NCBI GenBank assembly: GCA_016190025.1
Contig: JACPRG010000039.1
Coordinates: forward strand, 1-8,238
Source of the DNA: Candidatus Tectimicrobiota bacterium
GTDB taxonomy: Bacteria; UBA8248; JACPRG01
Direction of reading: 5' to 3'
DNA: 8,238 nt
Shown here: positions 5,068 through 8,238 of the stretch, piece after piece
Layout of the letters: every line of letters begins with the position of its first letter
Numbering within the stretch: position 1 is the first letter of the stretch
The notes under the pieces: model-generated
Seen by the model: the letters and a program-made list of their open reading frames with translations, nothing else
What the model was told of the DNA's origin: nothing
Database searches by the model: none
Position numbers and translations under genes: made by a program

Positions 5068-6683
5068 CAGCCCCCCTCCGCCCCGGCCTCCCGGGCGGCG
5101 GCCTCGCGCCCGGGTTCGGCGGCGGGCCAGAGGACGGTGAACCGCGCGCCCCGGCCGACCTCGGTCTCCACCCGGATCTCCCCGCCGTAGAGGTCCATGA
5201 TCCGCCGGCACTCGTTGAGCCCGAGCCCCATCCCCTGGGAGGGCTTGGTGGAGAAGAAGGGGTCGAAGATGCGCTCCAGCCGCTCGGCGGGGATTCCCAC
5301 GCCGTCGTCGCCGACCCCCACCCAGACCCGGTCCCCGTCCCCGGCGGAGATCTGAATGGTCCCGGCGCGCCCGCCGGTCGGGGGCGCCCCCCTGCGCTTT
5401 TCGCGGATCGCGTCCCGGGCGTTGAGGAGGAGGTTTTGGAACACGGAGTAGAAGTGGGCCGGGTGGACCGGCAGGGGCCGGCGGGCGCGCAGGTCCAGCT
5501 CCAGACGGATCCCCTCGCCCGCGAGGGCCTCCCGGTAGCTCTCGGCCAGCTCGGAGAGCAGCCGGTTCGGGTCCACCAGGGCCGCCCCGGCCCCCTCCCT
5601 CCCGCCCGGCCGGGAGGGCTGAAGCCTGGAGTAGTCCATGACGCGGCGCGTGATGTGAAGCCCCCGGTCCACGGCCGCCGAGACCTCCTCCAGGGCGCGC
5701 CCGAAAAGCTTTTTGTCCTCGTAGAGCCGGCGGACGCCCGCGATGGCCTGTTTGAGGCCCTCGCGGTCCGCGCCGTTTTCCGAGGACCGGGTGAGGCACT
5801 GGAGGATGTCCTCCAGCGCGCGTTGGGCGCGGGCCGAGACCTCCGGCTCGACCAGACGGTCGAGCTGGAGCCTGGCCGTCCCCAGGGCGTTGCGGATCTC
5901 GTGCGCCATTCCGCCGGCGATGTGGGCCTCGGTGACCCGCCGCTCCCGCTCCATCAGATCCCGAAGCCGCGGCTCCCGGACCGCGCGGACCCGCGCGATG
6001 CGCTCGTGCACCCCGAGGGTGAGCTCCCGGCCCAGCAGGCGGTCGGCGAACTGGGTCAGGATGAGGAACGCCAGCGCCCCGGCCGTCGGCAGGCGGAGAG
6101 GGTTGAGCAGGGCCGCGGAGCCGGGCTGGTCGGTCGCGTCCGGGAGGACGGACAGCGCCAGGAGGCCGGCCAGAAGGGCCGGAAGCGCCGCCACGAACGC
6201 CCGGAGGATCCCCAGCCGGCCGAAGGTCCGTCCCTGGGGAACGCCCGCGGGAGGCATTTCCTCTTTGGGGATCATCCGAAGGTGGGCGAAGAAAAGGCCG
6301 GCCGTCCGGCCCGCCCGGTGCAGGGGCAGGACGAAGTAGCCCGCGTACGGCAAGGCGAACAGCCCCACGAACAGCCCGGCCGTCAGCGCAGCGTTTCGGC
6401 CGTAGCGCAAGAGCCCCCAGATCTCCAGGCTCAACAGGGTGTCCAGAAGAAAGAGGAAGAGCAACAGGCCCGCCGCCCAGCCGAAGGTGAAGATGAGGGA
6501 GAGCGTCATGTCCAGCGCGTAGGCGACCCAGCGCCGGGCGAGGCCGGCCGGCCGGTAGAGGGGAGAGAGGGCCGGAAGCCGGAACTCCGCCCGCCGGCGG
6601 AGGGCCCCACTCCGCCCGGGCGCAGAACGGTCGGGGGTCTTCGGCCTCCACCGCCAAAGACGGACGGGGAGGGCGAAGCTCAC
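5067..6683 (-). CDS. Membrane sensor histidine kinase with N-terminal RDD-type domain
   Basis: The 538-residue kinase begins with a basic cytoplasmic stretch, then a membrane region with about four hydrophobic segments (near 57-84, 98-121, 157-181, 199-218). Three hallmarks suggest an RDD domain: AGLARRWVAYALDMTL (46-61, R-R and D58), HRAGRTAGLFFAHLRMI (122-138, like GQTPGKRLLGLRVV) and DRLLGRELTLGVHERIARVR (214-233, like the LHDxxAGTRV end). RDD proteins are poorly understood; some are linked to ion exchange. The kinase core has the H-box MAHEIRN with H261, N-box QNLLLNARDAI (N421), G1 GDDGVGIP (458-465), F-box IFDPFFSTK (472-480) and G2 GMGLGL (484-489). About 30 extra residues lie between the H-box and the MDYSR segment (349-353). 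The start is GTG at 6683, overlapping the upstream stop as GTGA, with AGGA upstream. It probably phosphorylates both downstream receivers. Confidence 0.93.
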   Translation of the reverse strand: MSFALPVRLWRWRPKTPDRSAPGRSGALRRRAEFRLPALSPLYRPAGLARRWVAYALDMTLSLIFTFGWAAGLLLFLFLLDTLLSLEIWGLLRYGRNAALTAGLFVGLFALPYAGYFVLPLHRAGRTAGLFFAHLRMIPKEEMPPAGVPQGRTFGRLGILRAFVAALPALLAGLLALSVLPDATDQPGSAALLNPLRLPTAGALAFLILTQFADRLLGRELTLGVHERIARVRAVREPRLRDLMERERRVTEAHIAGGMAHEIRNALGTARLQLDRLVEPEVSARAQRALEDILQCLTRSSENGADREGLKQAIAGVRRLYEDKKLFGRALEEVSAAVDRGLHITRRVMDYSRLQPSRPGGREGAGAALVDPNRLLSELAESYREALAGEGIRLELDLRARRPLPVHPAHFYSVFQNLLLNARDAIREKRRGAPPTGGRAGTIQISAGDGDRVWVGVGDDGVGIPAERLERIFDPFFSTKPSQGMGLGLNECRRIMDLYGGEIRVETEVGRGARFTVLWPAAEPGREAAAREAGAEGG

Positions 6684-7486
6684 GGCCGAATTCCTTCCAC
6701 GCGGGTCGCGACCGGAGGGGCCTCGGCCGACTCGGCCCCCGGGGAGGGGCCGCCCTTCCCTTTCGGCGGGAACAGGGCGGAGAACTCGGCGATCGTGCGC
6801 GCGTCCAGCCGGTCGGCGTCGCGGAGGATGCGGCGGATGCGCTCCGGGTCTTTGCGGATCGCCTGACTGGCGACGCTGGTCGCCGTGAGAAACTTTGAGA
6901 TCCGCCGCATCACCGCCCCGCTCAGAAGCGGGGAAAAAACGTGAGTCATCACATCCAGGAGCGGGTTGTCCAGCTTGACGTACAGGGCGAGGTGAAGGCC
7001 CTGCCTTCCCCCGTTTTCCGGGACCCGCTCCGCCACGATGGCCGCGCGGCCCGACACATCGAAGAGAACCCCCTGCAACCTGCCCCGGGCGAGGAAGATC
7101 CGCTTGGCTGGATCCCGGTAGACAAGGCTCATCCTCCCGGTGAGGCCGTCTCCGTCGTCGCCCTCCAGGACGTTGGCCTCCGCCTCTCGCAGGACCTGTT
7201 GGCCGAGGTCCAATTTGCGGACGACGAAGGTCGTCAGGTCCAGGTGGTCCATCAGGAAGTCGTACTGCGCCTGGTTCCCCTCGATGACTGCGGGGGGGAG
7301 TTCCCGGTAGAGGGTGTAGTCGGCGGCGATGTTGAGGAGGCGGACCCGGTCCTCCCTTTTCGGGACGGCGTCGAAGGGAATGAGGGGCCGGGAGAACTGG
7401 GCGGAGGCCAAGGGGGGCAGGAGGAGAAGTGCGACCGCCGCCCGAAAGAGGGAGCTTTTGAGGGATGGGAGCATCTTCGTTCGCAT
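6680..7486 (-). CDS. Exported protein of unknown function, first gene of the two-component operon
   Basis: I do not recognise this 268-residue protein. Residues 1-29 form a signal peptide (KSSLFRAAVALLLLPPLASA, cleaved before QFSRP). No lipobox Cys is visible, so it should be periplasmic. The mature part has a segment DYTLYRELPPAVIEGNQAQY (about 56-75) leading to FLMDHLDLTTFVVRKLDLG, a beta-rich middle (GRMSLVYRD, RIFLARGRLQGVLFDVSGRAAIV), then LYVKLDNPLLDVMTHVFSPL and a helical part with SKFLTATSVASQAIRKDPERI. It may have a lipid-transfer or START-like alpha/beta fold, but that is a guess. The last 25 residues are low complexity. It overlaps the kinase by four bases (GTGA), so it could be a signal-binding partner of the RDD kinase. 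The ATG at 7486 has a poor ribosome site; the in-frame ATG at 7474 would still leave a signal peptide. Confidence 0.85.
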   Translation of the reverse strand: MRTKMLPSLKSSLFRAAVALLLLPPLASAQFSRPLIPFDAVPKREDRVRLLNIAADYTLYRELPPAVIEGNQAQYDFLMDHLDLTTFVVRKLDLGQQVLREAEANVLEGDDGDGLTGRMSLVYRDPAKRIFLARGRLQGVLFDVSGRAAIVAERVPENGGRQGLHLALYVKLDNPLLDVMTHVFSPLLSGAVMRRISKFLTATSVASQAIRKDPERIRRILRDADRLDARTIAEFSALFPPKGKGGPSPGAESAEAPPVATRVEGIRP

Positions 7487-7833
7487 GCCTGGGGACGCCG
7501 TCCGACCTCGATATCTAATTCTCGTCTATCAAAAGGCGTACCGGATGGTCCCCGGCGATTCTCCACGGGCCCGGAGGCGATGGAATTCATTGAAATATTT
7601 GAACATTCGGCCGCATATCCCTCTTTCGAAAGCTAGACCCCACGGCCCTTGTTGAAAACTTTATTAACACCCGCCCCTGAAAATCCGCGCGTCGTCGGCA
7701 CTTTCAAAAGGCGTCCGTATATTTAGTTAACACGAGGGCGCTCGAATTTTCAAGTGGGACGATTCTTTCCGCGGAAGGCTTTGTCAGCGGAGGAACCTGG
7801 AGGTGATCGGAGGGCCGAGGCCCCCGAGGCGGG
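7487..7833. promoter_or_regulatory. AT-rich intergenic region, probable control region of the two-component operon
   Basis: This 347-base gap between the PlsC-family gene and the exported-protein gene holds no convincing ORF. It is much richer in A and T than its surroundings, especially 7500-7530, 7580-7670 and 7675-7765. It contains short palindromes (CTTTCGAAAG 7623-7632, GTTAAC 7726-7731, TTCCGCGGAA 7767-7776) and two pairs of direct repeats. A minus-strand TTGAAA near 7750 with TTAACT 17 bases on is a weak promoter candidate. No clear sigma-54 site or intrinsic terminator was found. The leader of the 7486 gene most likely begins here. Confidence 0.5.
7529..7714. repeat. Paired short direct repeats upstream of the two-component operon
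   Basis: The 11-mer TCAAAAGGCGT occurs at 7529-7539 and again at 7704-7714, 175 bases apart. In the same region TTAACAC occurs at 7664-7670 and 7727-7733, exactly 63 bases apart, each copy preceded by TTA or TTTAG. Both pairs are in the same orientation. They are candidates for regulator binding sites; the 63-base spacing is close to six helical turns. Confidence 0.4.
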
Positions 7834-8238
7834 TCAGAGATTGCGGGCCGCTTCCAGGAAGACGGTCTCGAGCTCGGCCTGCGTGGCCGCGGCCAATTCG
7901 TCCAGGTCGCCCTCGGCCCTGCGGGGGTTGAGGACGATCACCTTGACCCTGCCCGGACGGATGGCGCGGCTGCCCCGGGGCAAGACCCGGCGTGTCCCGA
8001 CGATGCAGACCGGCACAAAGGGGACTTCGAGCCGCTTGGCGATCAAGAAGGCCCCCTTCTTGAACTCCCCGAATCTTTCCGTCGCCGAGAGCCTCCCCTC
8101 CGGAAAGACGAGCAGGTTGTCCCCCCTGCGCACCATCCGCTCGGCCTTCCGCAGGCTTTGGACGGCCTTGCGGCGGTCTTCGCGGTCGATCCCGATGGTC
8201 CCCATCAGGCTGATGGCGAAGCCCAGGACGGGGACGGC
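7834..8238 (-). CDS. PlsC-family 1-acyl-sn-glycerol-3-phosphate acyltransferase, C-terminal part
   Basis: The last 134 codons of a gene entering from the right edge are visible. They begin AVPVLGFAISLMGTIGIDRE, which is the region after the catalytic HxxxxD motif (outside the window) and contains motif II (GxIxIDRxD). LLVFPEGRLSAT is motif III, the glycerol-phosphate binding site; the usual FPEGTRS reads FPEGRLS here, so the Thr is missing. KKGAFLIAKRLEVPFVPVCIVGT contains motif IV (VPFVPV). These membrane-associated enzymes acylate lysophosphatidic acid or related lipids in phospholipid or lipid A-like synthesis. Paralogues with other acceptors are common, so the exact substrate is open and I give no gene symbol. 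The stop is at 7834. It is separated by 347 bases from the next gene and is probably a separate transcript. Confidence 0.92.
   Translation of the reverse strand, partial: AVPVLGFAISLMGTIGIDREDRRKAVQSLRKAERMVRRGDNLLVFPEGRLSATERFGEFKKGAFLIAKRLEVPFVPVCIVGTRRVLPRGSRAIRPGRVKVIVLNPRRAEGDLDELAAATQAELETVFLEAARNL

Noticed and set aside
4573..6657. A single 694-residue minus-strand protein ending in the stand-alone receiver
   Set aside because: Only the last 164 residues are protein-like. The upstream part is an out-of-frame reading of the kinase, and a good ATG with ribosome site at 5067 starts the real receiver gene.
5436..6866. Long plus-strand frame of 476 codons across the kinase gene
   Set aside because: It is antisense to the kinase, rich in Pro/Gly/Arg/Gln, and has no domain-like pattern. 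The minus strand carries the H, N, G1, F and G2 boxes.
7754..7770. Possible sigma-54 promoter (TGGGAC, five bases, TTTCC) on the plus strand
   Set aside because: The essential GC of the -12 element is missing and no plus-strand gene follows.
7812..7832. Terminator hairpin after the PlsC-family gene
   Set aside because: The CCGAGG copies are direct repeats rather than inverted ones, so they do not form a stem, and no T-run follows on the minus strand.

Overview
The window is GC-rich DNA (mostly G/C, with strong G/C third-position bias) from what looks like a free-living Gram-negative bacterium. Three proteins have Sec-type signal peptides. There is also a sigma-54-type activator, a PlsC-family acyltransferase and an unusual membrane histidine kinase. 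The gene content would fit Acidobacteriota, a deltaproteobacterial lineage or an uncultured relative, but nothing here fixes the phylum. Nine of the ten main genes lie on the minus strand. No rRNA, tRNA, insertion sequence, phage gene or CRISPR array was seen.

Reading along the minus strand (high to low coordinates): the C-terminal part of a PlsC-type glycerolipid acyltransferase (7834-8238) enters the window. A 347-base AT-rich intergenic region with small repeats and palindromes follows (7487-7833). Next comes a tight four-gene operon in which each gene overlaps the next: an exported protein of unknown function (6680-7486), a histidine kinase with an N-terminal RDD-type membrane domain (5067-6683), a stand-alone receiver (4573-5067) and an NtrC-family sigma-54 activator (3054-4580). 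Hairpins after the activator and a separate promoter at 2949-2976 mark the next unit. That unit holds a very short exported formylglycine-generating-enzyme-like (FGE/SUMF1) protein (2378-2923), an out-of-frame tail (2262-2381) and a nitroreductase (1741-2253).

The only plus-strand gene (1117-1695) encodes an exported protein with a helical N-terminal part and a beta-rich C-terminal part. It converges on the nitroreductase and diverges from a minus-strand pair: a ferritin-like diiron-type protein (247-897), then the start of a histone-deacetylase-family protein (1-215) that runs off the window.

The main system of interest is the four-gene signalling operon. My inference is that the exported protein and the RDD membrane domain sense an envelope or ionic signal, and that the kinase feeds two paralogous receivers. 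One of these has no output domain; the other drives sigma-54 transcription. The two receivers share an N-terminal extension and unusual motif variants, suggesting one arose by duplicating the other. A second point of interest is the apparent frame disruption at the end of the FGE-like gene.
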